DNA of 64,000 nt, from NCBI GenBank assembly GCA_028718525.1, contig JAQULP010000006.1:40458-104457 (forward strand), written 5' to 3'. The notes under the pieces are model-generated. The model had not been told where the DNA came from, searched no databases, and saw only the letters and a list, made by a program, of their open reading frames with translations. Below are positions 39,014-48,522 of the stretch, in pieces (within the stretch, counting starts at the first letter, position 1; the number at the start of each line of letters is the position of its first letter). The translations under genes were made by a program, and so were the position numbers. The stretch comes from Sulfuricurvum sp. (lineage in GTDB: Bacteria > Campylobacterota > Campylobacteria > Campylobacterales > Sulfurimonadaceae).

Positions 39014-40387
39014 ATGGTATATATTGAGCAGGTAGAACGTTCGCGCCGTTTCCGACTGGCACTCCGGATGGGGCTGCCGATATTTTTTTTAACGATAATC
39101 GCATTTTTTTCTTTGCTGAATGAAGAGAGTATCGTCTCATTTATCTCCTTTTCGCTTATCCTTTTGGGCGTTATCGTCTATTTTATCTTCTATTTGATCT
39201 ATCAAAGCAGCAGAGAAACCATAACCGATCCGGTCACCCACACTTTTACCCAGGAATATTTTCTTTCGCTTTTAAAAAATCAGAAGGGGGTAAAAACCCT
39301 ATTGATGATCTCTCTTGAAAACCTGTGGTCGATTAACGAACGCTACGGGGTGAAAAACGGCGACGGTGCATTGCATAATATCGTTAAAAAACTGGACCAG
39401 TTTTTTCGGGAGAAAGGATTTGATAAACTCCCTATAAGCCGCTATAAGGGGGGAGATTTTTTACTCTTTCTGCCGGGTGAAAAAGATCAATATCTATCAC
39501 TTCTCGAACTTTTTTTAACCAAATATCAAAATCATGTCGATAATGAGATTGAAATACGGCTTGAAGCGGTCATGATTGATTCGCGGCTGTCTGACGATAT
39601 CGAGTTATTGATCAGCCGTTTGTATGAACTCCACAACGATCGCATTACCACCGAAAAAGAGGACTTTTATTCGATCAACGAGCTTGAAAATGAGATTGTG
39701 GAAGCACTCGAAAAAAAAGAAATTTCTATCGGGTTTTGGCCGGTATGCTGTGATGATTATCCGGTATTCAACACAACGGTTAAACTCATCGATTCAAAAG
39801 GGCGGTTTATTCACCAAAGCCGATACATACCGGTTCTTAACCGATTGTACAAAATGAGACATCTTGAGAGTGAAGTTCTTGAAAGAATAGGGGGATTGTG
39901 TACGGAACAGAACCGTAATTTTATTTTAACGATCTCTTCCGTTACCCTGAGAAATCCCCATTTTTTTGAACAAGCCGTTACCTTGTTTGAACGTTATCCG
40001 CTTGCACGCCATAAAATCACCCTTATGTTTGAAGAGAAAGAGTATTGTCATCAACTGGAGCGTTTTGCACAGCTGATAGCCCATTATCGCAAGGCAGGAT
40101 ATAAGATTGCTATGGACCGGTTGGGTGGATTGCAGACAACGCTTTTGTATCTGAAAGAGCTGGAAATCGACATTGTCCGGTTTGATCCCCTTTATACCCG
40201 CCATATAAAAGAGGCCGGATATCAAAATCTGCTTCAGGGACTTAATCTCAGTGCCCATTTATGCGGGGCAAAAACCTGGATGCCGATGATTGAAGATGGG
40301 TATACCGACAATTTGGCAAAATCGCTGAAAATTAATTATCGCGAGGGAAATTATCTGGGTAAAATTTTAACCGTCGATCAGCTTTAG
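39014..40387 (+). CDS. Degenerate GGDEF-EAL protein abutting gyrB
   Basis: The ATG directly follows the gyrB stop (TAAATG). Two N-terminal membrane helices (about residues 16-34 and 40-62) precede a GGDEF-like domain whose loop reads YKGGDFLLFL, lacking the Glu of GGDEF. The C-terminal half resembles an EAL fold: HKITLMFEEKEY and YKIAMDRLGGLQTTLLYLKELEIDIVRFDPLYTRHI match the E..., DDFG and K-D strands poorly. Catalytic residues are not all present, so it is likely a c-di-GMP-binding or structural protein, not an active enzyme. It probably shares the gyrB transcript. Confidence 0.75.
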   Translation: MVYIEQVERSRRFRLALRMGLPIFFLTIIAFFSLLNEESIVSFISFSLILLGVIVYFIFYLIYQSSRETITDPVTHTFTQEYFLSLLKNQKGVKTLLMISLENLWSINERYGVKNGDGALHNIVKKLDQFFREKGFDKLPISRYKGGDFLLFLPGEKDQYLSLLELFLTKYQNHVDNEIEIRLEAVMIDSRLSDDIELLISRLYELHNDRITTEKEDFYSINELENEIVEALEKKEISIGFWPVCCDDYPVFNTTVKLIDSKGRFIHQSRYIPVLNRLYKMRHLESEVLERIGGLCTEQNRNFILTISSVTLRNPHFFEQAVTLFERYPLARHKITLMFEEKEYCHQLERFAQLIAHYRKAGYKIAMDRLGGLQTTLLYLKELEIDIVRFDPLYTRHIKEAGYQNLLQGLNLSAHLCGAKTWMPMIEDGYTDNLAKSLKINYREGNYLGKILTVDQL

Positions 40388-40435
40388 CCTATGTGAAACA
40401 AAATAAATAACGGATAAAAATTAAAAAGGAAAAAC

Positions 40436-40825
40436 ATGAAATACGGAGAACAGATTGTTGAAAATTTTGACATCGAAAAAGATTTTGAAATTTGGCCGAA
40501 TCAGCATGAACGCGATTATGTGATTAAAGTGACGCTGCCGGAGTTTACCTGTCTCTGCCCGCGCAGCGGTTATCCCGATTTTGCGACGATTTACGTCGAA
40601 TATACTCCGGATAAATGGGTTGCCGAACTCAAAGCTATCAAACTCTATATTAATTCGTTCAGAAACCGCCATATTTCGCATGAAAACAGTGCCAACGAGA
40701 TTTATTCCACCTTCGAACAAAAAATCGCTCCTAAGCGCTTAAAAGTGGTTGCCGATTATTATCCGCGCGGAAATGTACATACGGTTGTAGAAATCGATAG
40801 CGAAAAAATGGAACTTTCACGTTAG
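40436..40825 (+). CDS. queF: NADPH-dependent 7-cyano-7-deazaguanine reductase
   Basis: QueF reduces preQ0 to preQ1 in queuosine biosynthesis. The 129-residue protein matches the short (type I) form: catalytic Cys in FTCLCPRSGYPDFATIYVEY, and the QueF substrate motif WVAELKAIKLYINSFRNRHISHENSANEIY. The start follows AAAAAGGAAAA. It is downstream of the GGDEF-EAL gene by 48 bp and could be on the same transcript. Precursor supply would involve FolE (5725) and other genes not in the window. Confidence 0.95.
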   Translation: MKYGEQIVENFDIEKDFEIWPNQHERDYVIKVTLPEFTCLCPRSGYPDFATIYVEYTPDKWVAELKAIKLYINSFRNRHISHENSANEIYSTFEQKIAPKRLKVVADYYPRGNVHTVVEIDSEKMELSR

Positions 40826-40833
40826 AAACGGCG

Positions 40834-40927
40834 GAGGTTTCTCCCGCATCCGAAAGATGCGGGTAGCTTTAGGGGATTTCAAAAGAGAAACCTCTCCTTG
40901 CCTTCCAAACCGGCAAAGCCGGTTTGG
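40834..40927. repeat. Nested hairpins between queF and the TonB receptor
   Basis: An outer stem GAGGTTTCTC (40834-40843) pairs with GAGAAACCTC (40885-40894). It encloses CCCGCATC-CGAAA-GATGCGGG (40843-40863). It is followed by CCAAACCGGC-AAA-GCCGGTTTGG (40905-40927). The region lies between convergent stops and may act as a strong bidirectional terminator, or be a small dispersed repeat. No T-run follows any of the hairpins. Confidence 0.55.
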
Positions 40928-40941
40928 GTGCGTAACATCAG

Positions 40942-42873
40942 TTAAAATTTATAGGTGTAGGTAAGATTGAAATTCCGTCCCCAATACTGAGGGATCGTAT
41001 TGCTTCCGTTCGTGTAATTGAGGTTTGGGGTATATACCTGTTCATCCAAAATATTATCCAGATAAAGGGATAAGAGCGAATGCTCTTTTTTTCCGATTCC
41101 CCACATTTTAGCTGTATCTACAATGACGTTTGCCGTTAGCATGGTGTAGGCGGCGGGTTTTGGATTGCGCAATGCGGCACCGTTCGTCACCGTTAAATCC
41201 GTCGATTCTCCGATATAGCTGTTAAAGAGGGCAATATTCATACCGTTGATCCCTCCATACGAACCCCCCAGCTTGGCCATGATATTCGGGGCGAAAGTGC
41301 TGTCTTCAATGCCGCTGTCCGTTTTGTTGACCTGATAGCTGAAATTACCCAAAATATTGAATCCGTTATCCGTTTCGACACGGCCTTCAAACTCTATCCC
41401 CTGAAAATGGACATGCCCCTGATTGATAAACGTTGTCGGCGAACCGGAAACCCTTACGATCAGATTATCCAGAAGGGTATCGTAAAGGGCAACGGAAAAA
41501 TAGCGTTTAGCGGTTTGGTAAATGAGCTGCGCATCGTACGTCGTTGCTTTTTCCGGATCAAGCAAAGGGTTCCCTTTGAGTGTCGGAGCGTTGATTTTTG
41601 CCTCTTGGAGATTGGCAGAGCGGTATGCCTCGCTATACAGAAGTTTGACCCACCAATTATCTCCGAATCCCTGAATAAAACCGAATCGGGATGAGAGATC
41701 GGTTGGGGTATCTTCAGGCTTATTCAACTGTATCCCCGCAATTATCTTTTGTTTCGGAGTAAGCATATAATCGATTTGCGTGTAAACGCTTTTGCTGTTG
41801 AGGGAAGAGGCGGGAAATCCTATATCAAACTCGGTTTTGTAATGCGATGCATTGGCGCCGAAAAGTAAATTTAGATTGGTGTCGACGTTACCCCGAACGA
41901 TCACTTCGCTCATATCATAATGGTCTTCGTAATGGTTCCGTCCGCCTGATTCGCTGATTTGCCAGTCAAAGTCGGCATTGTTAAGGGAGTAATTAAACGA
42001 GACGTCCCAACCGCTGGTAATATCATGGAGATATCCGATATCGAAATAATGCCGTTTTTTATTCATAGGCGAGGAGGGGAGCTGGAAATTGGAACCGCCG
42101 CTGTCTTGCGTGTTATGCATAATCATCGTATTGAGGGTCAATCCTTTGTAATTACCGTTGATGACGATATTATCGCTGTTTTGACCCATATCATAGATTC
42201 CGGGAAGATTATCTTTATCGATGACGCCGTTGACACTGTCTCCATCCGCACGAATCGAATTGATGCCGATGTTAAAGGTATAATCCTTTCCTCCGCTCAA
42301 ACTTGAGAGTTGAAGTTGACGGCGGTTAAAACTCCCCGCCCCGAGGTCGACACGAGTTTCATTAATCGATTTGTGGGCATCTTTGGTAACGATGTTGATA
42401 ACTCCGGCCATTGCATTGGTACCGTAAATAACGGAACCGGGACCTCGTATGACTTCGATGCGGTCGATCATTGCAAGGGGAAAACCGAGATAAATATCGA
42501 AATTAAAACCCCCGTCCGTCCCGTCATGTATCGGCCGGCCGTTGAGAAGGACAACTTCCCACCCCTCTTGGTGGGCTCCGTTCATTGCCCGTATCGATGT
42601 TTTGTTATTCGGGCGTTGGTGAGAACTGAGTATTTGCATTCCGACGAGGCGATCAATGACATCACCCAGCGTTTTGGCTCCGTATTGATGAATTTCCTGA
42701 GAGCTGATAACGGTGATAACACCGGGTGCCAAATGCTGGCTCTCGTCACGCCGAGAGGTACTGGTTACCTGAATATCGAGGAGATCCTGAAGGCTTAATG
42801 GGGACAAATCCGGTTGGTCTTCGGCAGTGAGTAAGGAACATGCCAATATCCCTGTCAGAAAAATATTTTTCAT
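40942..42873 (-). CDS. TonB-dependent outer membrane receptor
   Basis: The ATG at 42873 (MKNIFLTG) follows AAGG; the track start uses an upstream TTG. A signal peptide (to about residue 18, LLTAED) is followed by a TonB-box-like region and a plug domain (APGVITVISSQEIHQYGAKTLGDVIDRLVGM, RIEVIRGPGSVIYGTNAMAGVINIVTK). The 22-stranded barrel follows, ending NFNLTYTYKF with the terminal Phe. Length is about 643 residues. The substrate is not predictable; the fold resembles ferric-siderophore and vitamin B12 receptors. It lies 69 bp after the histidine kinase on the same strand, probably co-transcribed. The tonB gene at 56817 may energise it. Confidence 0.88.
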   Translation of the reverse strand: MKNIFLTGILACSLLTAEDQPDLSPLSLQDLLDIQVTSTSRRDESQHLAPGVITVISSQEIHQYGAKTLGDVIDRLVGMQILSSHQRPNNKTSIRAMNGAHQEGWEVVLLNGRPIHDGTDGGFNFDIYLGFPLAMIDRIEVIRGPGSVIYGTNAMAGVINIVTKDAHKSINETRVDLGAGSFNRRQLQLSSLSGGKDYTFNIGINSIRADGDSVNGVIDKDNLPGIYDMGQNSDNIVINGNYKGLTLNTMIMHNTQDSGGSNFQLPSSPMNKKRHYFDIGYLHDITSGWDVSFNYSLNNADFDWQISESGGRNHYEDHYDMSEVIVRGNVDTNLNLLFGANASHYKTEFDIGFPASSLNSKSVYTQIDYMLTPKQKIIAGIQLNKPEDTPTDLSSRFGFIQGFGDNWWVKLLYSEAYRSANLQEAKINAPTLKGNPLLDPEKATTYDAQLIYQTAKRYFSVALYDTLLDNLIVRVSGSPTTFINQGHVHFQGIEFEGRVETDNGFNILGNFSYQVNKTDSGIEDSTFAPNIMAKLGGSYGGINGMNIALFNSYIGESTDLTVTNGAALRNPKPAAYTMLTANVIVDTAKMWGIGKKEHSLLSLYLDNILDEQVYTPNLNYTNGSNTIPQYWGRNFNLTYTYKF

Positions 42874-42941
42874 AACCAACCTTGTGTAGAGTATTAAAGG
42901 TAATCATAACACTTTTTTTGAGAAGCAGCGTAAAAAAGAGG

Positions 42942-44495
42942 TTATTTATCGTTAACTAACTGCAAAGGGAGCATAATGGTAAAAATTACCCCTTTATGGC
43001 GTTCACTTTGAAGGGTTATGGTCCCATGAAGTTTTTGGGTAATCAGATTGTAGACGATATTAAGACCGAGCCCTGTCCCTCCCGCATTGCGTTTGGTTGT
43101 TGTAAACGGCTCGAAAGCGGTAGTTTTCATCTTATCGTCCATGCCGATGCCGTTATCGCTATAGGATAAGAACAGTTTGTTTTCGACGATTTTAAAACGG
43201 ATGGTGATGGTTGCATTCGTAATGGTTTCATCAAAACCGTGCAAAATCGAATTTTGGATGAAGTTGGTAATAATCTGGGCAAATACGCCGGGATACGATG
43301 TAAGGGTAAGGTCCCGATCTCCGTCGATGATGACGGTTACCGGTATTTTTTTGAGTTTATTATGAAAGGTGAGAAGGATTTCATCAAGGTATTCATAGAG
43401 ATTGAATTCTTGTTGATCTTCAACGCTTTGATCGACGGAAATACGTTTAAAGCTTCGGACCAGATTGGCGGCTTGATTGATACTTTTCAGGAGAAGATGG
43501 GCTGTTTCATTCAAGATATGAAGTTTGTGTTCCATTACCGACTTTTTAAGGGTCCCTTCGTCCATTTGGCGAAGGAGCTGCTGGGTTTCCCTTTCAATTA
43601 TGGAACCGCCTGTGATTGCATTGCCCAGAGGGGTATTGACTTCATGAGCAACACCGCTGACAAGATTCCCCAAAGCGGCCATTTTTTCAGATTCTATCAA
43701 TTGTAGTTGTGCCTTTTTGAGGGTTTCAAGAGAGTTTTGAAGCTCTTGCGTCCGCAAAGCGACACGCGATTCCAAATGGGTTGTTAACGATTCGGTATCA
43801 CTGAGAAGATGGTTAAACGCATTGTAAAGATAGGCAATCTCATCGTCTTTATCGTATTGGACGCGAAGAGAGTAGTTGTTGTATTGGGAAACCTCTTTGG
43901 CCGCTTCGGTTAAAGCAAGAATCGGGTGGAGGATTTTTTTGCTCAATATGCGTGAGACAATGTAGATAAAAAGGATGAGGATAGAAGAAAACAGGGTTAC
44001 GGCTTTTGTCAATTCGAGAATAAAAGAGGTAATACGGTCCGTTTTTTTCTCAATATAGAGATAGCCGAGTACTTGGTTGTTTTGCTTGATTTCAAGGGTG
44101 GTTTTGAGTTTACCCAGTTTCCAAGGCAACCAGCTATGCAAATCATATCGTGATCCCAGTGGCAAGATAATCTCGGGAATTACTTGATGGGCAGGGTTGT
44201 AATAGGTTACGGGAATTTTGTCGGGATTATAGACAACGGCTAAAAGTATATTCGGATTTTCGTGCAATTGGCGCATATTGGCACTGATACCCTGCACATC
44301 GAAAAAAGCCATAGGGGCCGTTACCAGATCGGCAACCAGCCCTGCTTGCAATTGGCTTGCATGGAGATAGGACTGTTTTTCATGGTTGATGCTGTACCAA
44401 GCTTGGAATAACGTTACGAAAACAATGATAAATAGACTTGTGCCAACGAGAGAAAGGACCATTTGGGAGGTGATGGAGTGTTTATTGATTCTCAT
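42942..44495 (-). CDS. Membrane sensor histidine kinase
   Basis: Two helices (about residues 10-30 and 160-180) flank a ~130-residue periplasmic domain; a HAMP segment follows. The phosphoacceptor motif is SGVAHEVNTPLGNAITGG (HisKA-like), and the ATPase carries the N box NFIQNSILHG and G box SDNGIGMDDK...GGTGLGLNIV. The protein is 517 residues. It starts 4 bp inside the YfiR-like gene (ATGA). With the adjacent REC-GGDEF-EAL response regulator, it forms a two-component pair; the periplasmic partner is probably the YfiR-like protein. Confidence 0.85.
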   Translation of the reverse strand: MRINKHSITSQMVLSLVGTSLFIIVFVTLFQAWYSINHEKQSYLHASQLQAGLVADLVTAPMAFFDVQGISANMRQLHENPNILLAVVYNPDKIPVTYYNPAHQVIPEIILPLGSRYDLHSWLPWKLGKLKTTLEIKQNNQVLGYLYIEKKTDRITSFILELTKAVTLFSSILILFIYIVSRILSKKILHPILALTEAAKEVSQYNNYSLRVQYDKDDEIAYLYNAFNHLLSDTESLTTHLESRVALRTQELQNSLETLKKAQLQLIESEKMAALGNLVSGVAHEVNTPLGNAITGGSIIERETQQLLRQMDEGTLKKSVMEHKLHILNETAHLLLKSINQAANLVRSFKRISVDQSVEDQQEFNLYEYLDEILLTFHNKLKKIPVTVIIDGDRDLTLTSYPGVFAQIITNFIQNSILHGFDETITNATITIRFKIVENKLFLSYSDNGIGMDDKMKTTAFEPFTTTKRNAGGTGLGLNIVYNLITQKLHGTITLQSERHKGVIFTIMLPLQLVNDK

Positions 44496-45031
44496 TTGAG
44501 TCCCCCGCCTGTCGGCTCAATGACGGTAGCGAAATTAAGGAGTTTATAGCTGACGTTGAGATTGGCTTTTTCAAGGTTACGCTGGTTGATAACAAAACGA
44601 AACGAGTTGTTTTGTAAAAAGAATCCGATCATTGCCCCCCTTTTGGCATCATTATCGTCATCACTGATAATAAGGACATTGTTTTTTTGGAGTGCATTTA
44701 AAAGGGTTTCGTTTTGATGGGGTTTGGAACCCCTGTAATAAAGGATATCGCATTTTAACATCGCTTCGCTCGATGCTCCGGCATCGAGCGAAATGACTTT
44801 TAACGGCCGGTTATTGAAGAGGCGGTTTGAATAGGTTTTTTGAAGGGATTGGGCAAAAGAGTCGTCATTGTAAACACAAACGGTATACGTTTCGATCGGT
44901 TTCGGCCATTGGATGAACATGCTGAAACGTTCGAGATAGGCCGATTTAATGCTCTCTTCGGAAAGTGCGAATAACGAAACCGTCTGAAAAAAGAGTAAAA
45001 AGGCGGCGGTAAAAATTTTTAAAAATTGCAT
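44492..45031 (-). CDS. YfiR-like (DUF4154) periplasmic protein
   Basis: This 179-residue protein has a signal peptide (MQFLKIFTAAFLLFFQTVSLFALS) and the YfiR-like start ESIKSAYLERFSMFIQWPKPIETYTVCVYNDDSFAQSL. The central VLIISDDDNDAKRGAMIGFFLQNNSFRFVINQRNLEKANLNVSYKLLNFA is typical of DUF4154. In the Pseudomonas YfiBNR system, YfiR inhibits a diguanylate cyclase from the periplasm. Here it is between a histidine kinase and a c-di-GMP-type regulator; an input role is plausible. Starts and stops overlap on both sides. Confidence 0.82.
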   Translation of the reverse strand: MQFLKIFTAAFLLFFQTVSLFALSEESIKSAYLERFSMFIQWPKPIETYTVCVYNDDSFAQSLQKTYSNRLFNNRPLKVISLDAGASSEAMLKCDILYYRGSKPHQNETLLNALQKNNVLIISDDDNDAKRGAMIGFFLQNNSFRFVINQRNLEKANLNVSYKLLNFATVIEPTGGGLK

Positions 45032-46734
45032 CAGATTAAATCGGGTTTGGGTTCGCCTAGAAAATACCCCTGTGCATAATCAACACCCATCGATTTGATG
45101 ATTTCATAGACTTCCGCACTGTGGACAAATTCGGCAACGGTTTTTACCCCGATTTTATGGGTAAAAAAGAGGATGGTTTCCGTTACGGTTTTTGATTTTG
45201 TATTGAGGTTAATATCTTTGATATAGATGCCGTCAATTTTGACAATATCCAGATCTAAGTTCCCAAGCTGGGCAAAATTCGAACATTGAACGCCGAAATC
45301 ATCGAGGCAAAGGCGGTAGCCCAGTGCCGTAAGTTCATTAAGGTGTTTCTCGGCAATCGGATTGGTGAGGATACTGTTCTCTTCAAGAATTTCGAAATAA
45401 ATCCGATCGGTTTCAATTCCGTAGCGGGTACGCGTCGTTTCGATAAATTGGATAAAACCGGCCTCTATCAAATCCTGATCGGTAATATTGACCGAAAAAT
45501 GGAGGGAATTGTTGCTGAAGCGTGCGCAGGCTTGTTCAAATACCCGCTGGGTAATTTGGTATAACAATCCGGCATATCTTGCGGTAGCAAGAAAATGGAA
45601 AGGGGTATAAATAACTCCGTCGCGTTCGAGTCGAACGAGGGCCTCATATTTGGTTATTTCCCCGCTGCTGCATTCAACAATAGGTTGATAATAGGCAATC
45701 AGTTTGTTGTTATCCAGGGCGTCTTTAAGCCATTTTGTCCATTTTGTATTCTCTTTGATCTGTTGAATCACCGCCAAATTATCCGAATAAACCTGTACCC
45801 GGTTCCGGCTCATTTTTCGTGCTTCGCGCAGTGCTATTTCGGCTTTTTGGATCATATTCCCCATATCGTGTTCAACCACACCCATGGTGACGTTGATGCG
45901 GTGCTCGATAGCGTTGATATGAAATGAATGGGTCGTGATGCTGTGTTGGATACGGAGAACCTCTTTTTGTACATCCTGCACTTCATGCTGGCAGGCTAAT
46001 ACGGCGAAGATATCTGCTTCGAGACGATAAACGGTACACATAGGACAGGAGGAGGTGCGTAAGATATTTCCAAATTCCATCAGCATTTGATCCCCTACCT
46101 CGAATCCGAAGATATCATTGATCATGCTGAATCCATCGATGTTCAATAAAATCAGGGACATCGGCTTTTGGGTATCAAGATCGTAATTGAGTTTTACACG
46201 ATTTCCAAGACCGGTCAGTGTATCGGTAATCAGAGCGTTATAGATCTCATTTTTTTTATTGAGGAGTTCGACAATCTGTTTGTATTGGGAGAGGGTGCTT
46301 CGGATAGTCGTGTAAAGCCGGTCGGTGGTTAATTCGGTTTTTTCTTTATAATCGTTAATGTCATAGTGGTCGATGACATACCGCTCTGGTGCTACTCCGG
46401 GCTGACCGGTTCGGATAATAATACGGACGGTAGCGTTGTTAAAGTGATCGCGTATCGTTTTAACCAGATCCAACCCGGCCGTTTCGTTCTCCATGACGAC
46501 GTCAAGCAAAATAATAGCGATGTCATTATGCAGGTTAAGAAATTTTTCCGCTTCAGCGGCACTGTAAGCGGAGAGGAATCGGAGCGCTCTTCGATCATAG
46601 GTAAAATCGTGGAGCGCTAATTTTGTAAATGAGTGGACTTCGGCATCGTCATCAACAATCAGAACCGTCCATGGAGTTTCAGATGATACCTCTTCCTCTT
46701 CCGGGGCGAACAACAGTTCATCGTCAGACATCAC
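45031..46734 (-). CDS. Response regulator with REC, degenerate GGDEF and EAL domains
   Basis: An N-terminal REC domain (about residues 15-150; LIVDDDAEVHSF and phospho-Asp in IAIILLDVVMEN) precedes a GGDEF domain (about 170-310) whose loop is YRLEADIFAVLA (GGDEF not conserved) and an EAL domain (about 330-560). The EAL is well preserved: YEALVRL, FSVNITDQDL, EILEENSIL, LDDFGVQCSNFAQL, VKIDGIYIKD. It probably hydrolyses c-di-GMP, controlled by phosphorylation from the histidine kinase. It is the first gene of the minus-strand RR-YfiR-HK-TonB receptor set. An unusual ~20-residue acidic N-terminal tail (MMSDDELLFAPEEEEVSSETP) precedes REC. Confidence 0.85.
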   Translation of the reverse strand: MMSDDELLFAPEEEEVSSETPWTVLIVDDDAEVHSFTKLALHDFTYDRRALRFLSAYSAAEAEKFLNLHNDIAIILLDVVMENETAGLDLVKTIRDHFNNATVRIIIRTGQPGVAPERYVIDHYDINDYKEKTELTTDRLYTTIRSTLSQYKQIVELLNKKNEIYNALITDTLTGLGNRVKLNYDLDTQKPMSLILLNIDGFSMINDIFGFEVGDQMLMEFGNILRTSSCPMCTVYRLEADIFAVLACQHEVQDVQKEVLRIQHSITTHSFHINAIEHRINVTMGVVEHDMGNMIQKAEIALREARKMSRNRVQVYSDNLAVIQQIKENTKWTKWLKDALDNNKLIAYYQPIVECSSGEITKYEALVRLERDGVIYTPFHFLATARYAGLLYQITQRVFEQACARFSNNSLHFSVNITDQDLIEAGFIQFIETTRTRYGIETDRIYFEILEENSILTNPIAEKHLNELTALGYRLCLDDFGVQCSNFAQLGNLDLDIVKIDGIYIKDINLNTKSKTVTETILFFTHKIGVKTVAEFVHSAEVYEIIKSMGVDYAQGYFLGEPKPDLI

Positions 46735-46839
46735 TACCCTTCTTTACTTGTTTGATTTATGGGTTAAATAATAGCATATTAATATACAGAATAAAGCCTG
46801 TGAGGGTCAGGGGATAGTCGATAAAAGATAAAGGAGAAG

Positions 46840-46859
46840 TTATCCCCGCAGGGGGATAA
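46840..46859 (-). terminator. Hairpin after pstB
   Basis: TTATCCCC and GGGGATAA form an 8-bp stem with a 4-nt loop, 31 bp past the pstB stop on the minus strand, followed on that strand by CTTCTCCTTT. This probably ends the pho-pst operon. Confidence 0.5.
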
Positions 46860-46889
46860 TGCGTCAAGACGAAGCGTTGGTGTATCGAA

Positions 46890-47675
46890 TCAACCGAATT
46901 TTCCGGTAATGTACTCTTGTGTCAATTTTTCTTTCGGTGTGACAAAGAGCTCTTCGGTATGTCCCAATTCGATCAATTCACCCAAATACATAAAACCGGT
47001 ATAGTCACTGACACGAGCCGCTTGCTGCATGTTGTGGGTAACGATGATGATACTGACGCGCTCTTTGAGTTCGATAACCAGTTTCTCTATCCCTTGAGTC
47101 GAGATCGGGTCCAGCGCCGATGTAGGCTCGTCGAAGAGAAGTACTTCGGGCTCTACCGCAATGGCGCGGGCGATACATAAACGCTGCTGCTGCCCTCCGG
47201 AGAGACCGTTGGCATCGTTTTTAAGGCGATCTTTGACCTCTTTCCACAACGCGGCATCTTGAAGCGCTTTTTCGACACGATCGTTGAGCTCTGTTTTGTT
47301 TTTAATCCCCTGAAGACGCATTCCGTAAGCGACGTTGTCAAAAATTGACATGGGAAACGCCGTCGGTTTTTGGAAAATCATCCCGATTTTTGTCCGTAAA
47401 TGGATCAAATCTTCTTTTGCGCCGAGGATATTGCGCCCTTCAAATTCGATCTCGCCGTTATACGTGTTTCCCGGATACAAATCGTGCATACGGTTAAATG
47501 AGCGTAGAAGGGTCGTTTTTCCGCAGCCGGATGGTCCGATCAGGGCCGTTACCGAGTTTTTGGCAATCGGCATTGTCACTTTTTTCAAGCTGGGAGCCGA
47601 TGCCCCTTTGTAGGTAAATTCAAAGTCACGTACATTCAGTGCGCACTCTTCTTTGATATCGATAATACTTGCCAT
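46890..47675 (-). CDS. pstB: Phosphate ABC transporter ATP-binding protein
   Basis: PstB is the ATPase of the high-affinity phosphate uptake system. Walker A is [22 protein letters not shown], the signature is [14 protein letters not shown] and Walker B is [15 protein letters not shown]; the PstB-specific NRMHDL is present. It has 261 residues. It lies 4 bp from pstA at the end of the operon. Confidence 0.96.
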   Translation of the reverse strand: MASIIDIKEECALNVRDFEFTYKGASAPSLKKVTMPIAKNSVTALIGPSGCGKTTLLRSFNRMHDLYPGNTYNGEIEFEGRNILGAKEDLIHLRTKIGMIFQKPTAFPMSIFDNVAYGMRLQGIKNKTELNDRVEKALQDAALWKEVKDRLKNDANGLSGGQQQRLCIARAIAVEPEVLLFDEPTSALDPISTQGIEKLVIELKERVSIIIVTHNMQQAARVSDYTGFMYLGELIELGHTEELFVTPKEKLTQEYITGKFG

Positions 47676-47679
47676 AACG

Positions 47680-48522
47680 TTATTTCCTTTTACCGGCTAA
47701 TAGAATAAGACGTCCCAAAATATTGAGACCCAAAATAAACATTGAGAGGATAAAGGCCGCGGCCCATCCAAGCTGCTGCCAATCATCATACGGACTGATC
47801 GCATAGTTAAACATGGTTACCGTTAGAGAAGGCATCGCTTCATTTAAATCGGTAGTAAAAAAGTTGTCGTTAAACGAGGTGAACAATAACGGTGCCGTTT
47901 CACCCGCAACCCGTGCTATACCCAAAAGTACTCCGGTCAAAATACCCGCTTTTGCTCCGCGGTATACGACGTCCAAAATCACTTTATACTTCGGTGCCCC
48001 CAATGCGAACGCCGCTTCACGCAGGGTCCCGGGTACCAGTTGAAGCATATCGTCGGTAGTACGCAGAATAATGGGGATCATAATAATAGCCAACGCGATT
48101 GCTCCGGCCCAAGCACTGAAATGGCCCATCGGCATAACGACGATGGCGTAAACAAATGCTCCGATAACAATCGAAGGTGCCGACATCATAATATCGGAAA
48201 TATCACGGATGACATGGGCAAGATTGGAACTTTTACCGTATTCGCTAAGGTAGGTCCCCGCCATAATTCCCAGCGGAACTCCGATAAGGGTAGCTAATCC
48301 TACCAAAATCAGTTGGCCGATGAGGGCGTGTTTGAGTCCGCTGTCTTCGTATCCCGGAGGGGAGCCTTCGTAAATAAAGATATTCCAGTTAAGGGCATCA
48401 ACCCCTTTCATGACCAGAACCGCCAAAATCCAAAACAAAAAGGCTAACGCTATAACCGCGCTCAAGGTCGAAAACGCCAAAGCAAGGCGGTTGATAATAA
48501 TCCGTTTTTGGGTTGCGGTCAT
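47680..48522 (-). CDS. pstA: Phosphate ABC transporter permease
   Basis: PstA is one of two permeases. It has about six membrane helices, and the EAA-like loop is [50 protein letters not shown], characteristic of PstA. Its start overlaps the pstC stop by 4 bp. Confidence 0.95.
   Translation of the reverse strand: MTATQKRIIINRLALAFSTLSAVIALAFLFWILAVLVMKGVDALNWNIFIYEGSPPGYEDSGLKHALIGQLILVGLATLIGVPLGIMAGTYLSEYGKSSNLAHVIRDISDIMMSAPSIVIGAFVYAIVVMPMGHFSAWAGAIALAIIMIPIILRTTDDMLQLVPGTLREAAFALGAPKYKVILDVVYRGAKAGILTGVLLGIARVAGETAPLLFTSFNDNFFTTDLNEAMPSLTVTMFNYAISPYDDWQQLGWAAAFILSMFILGLNILGRLILLAGKRK

Noticed and set aside
40400-40436. PreQ1 riboswitch before queF.
   Set aside because: The leader is only 48 bp and AT-rich, with no stem-loop and A-rich tail of the expected type.
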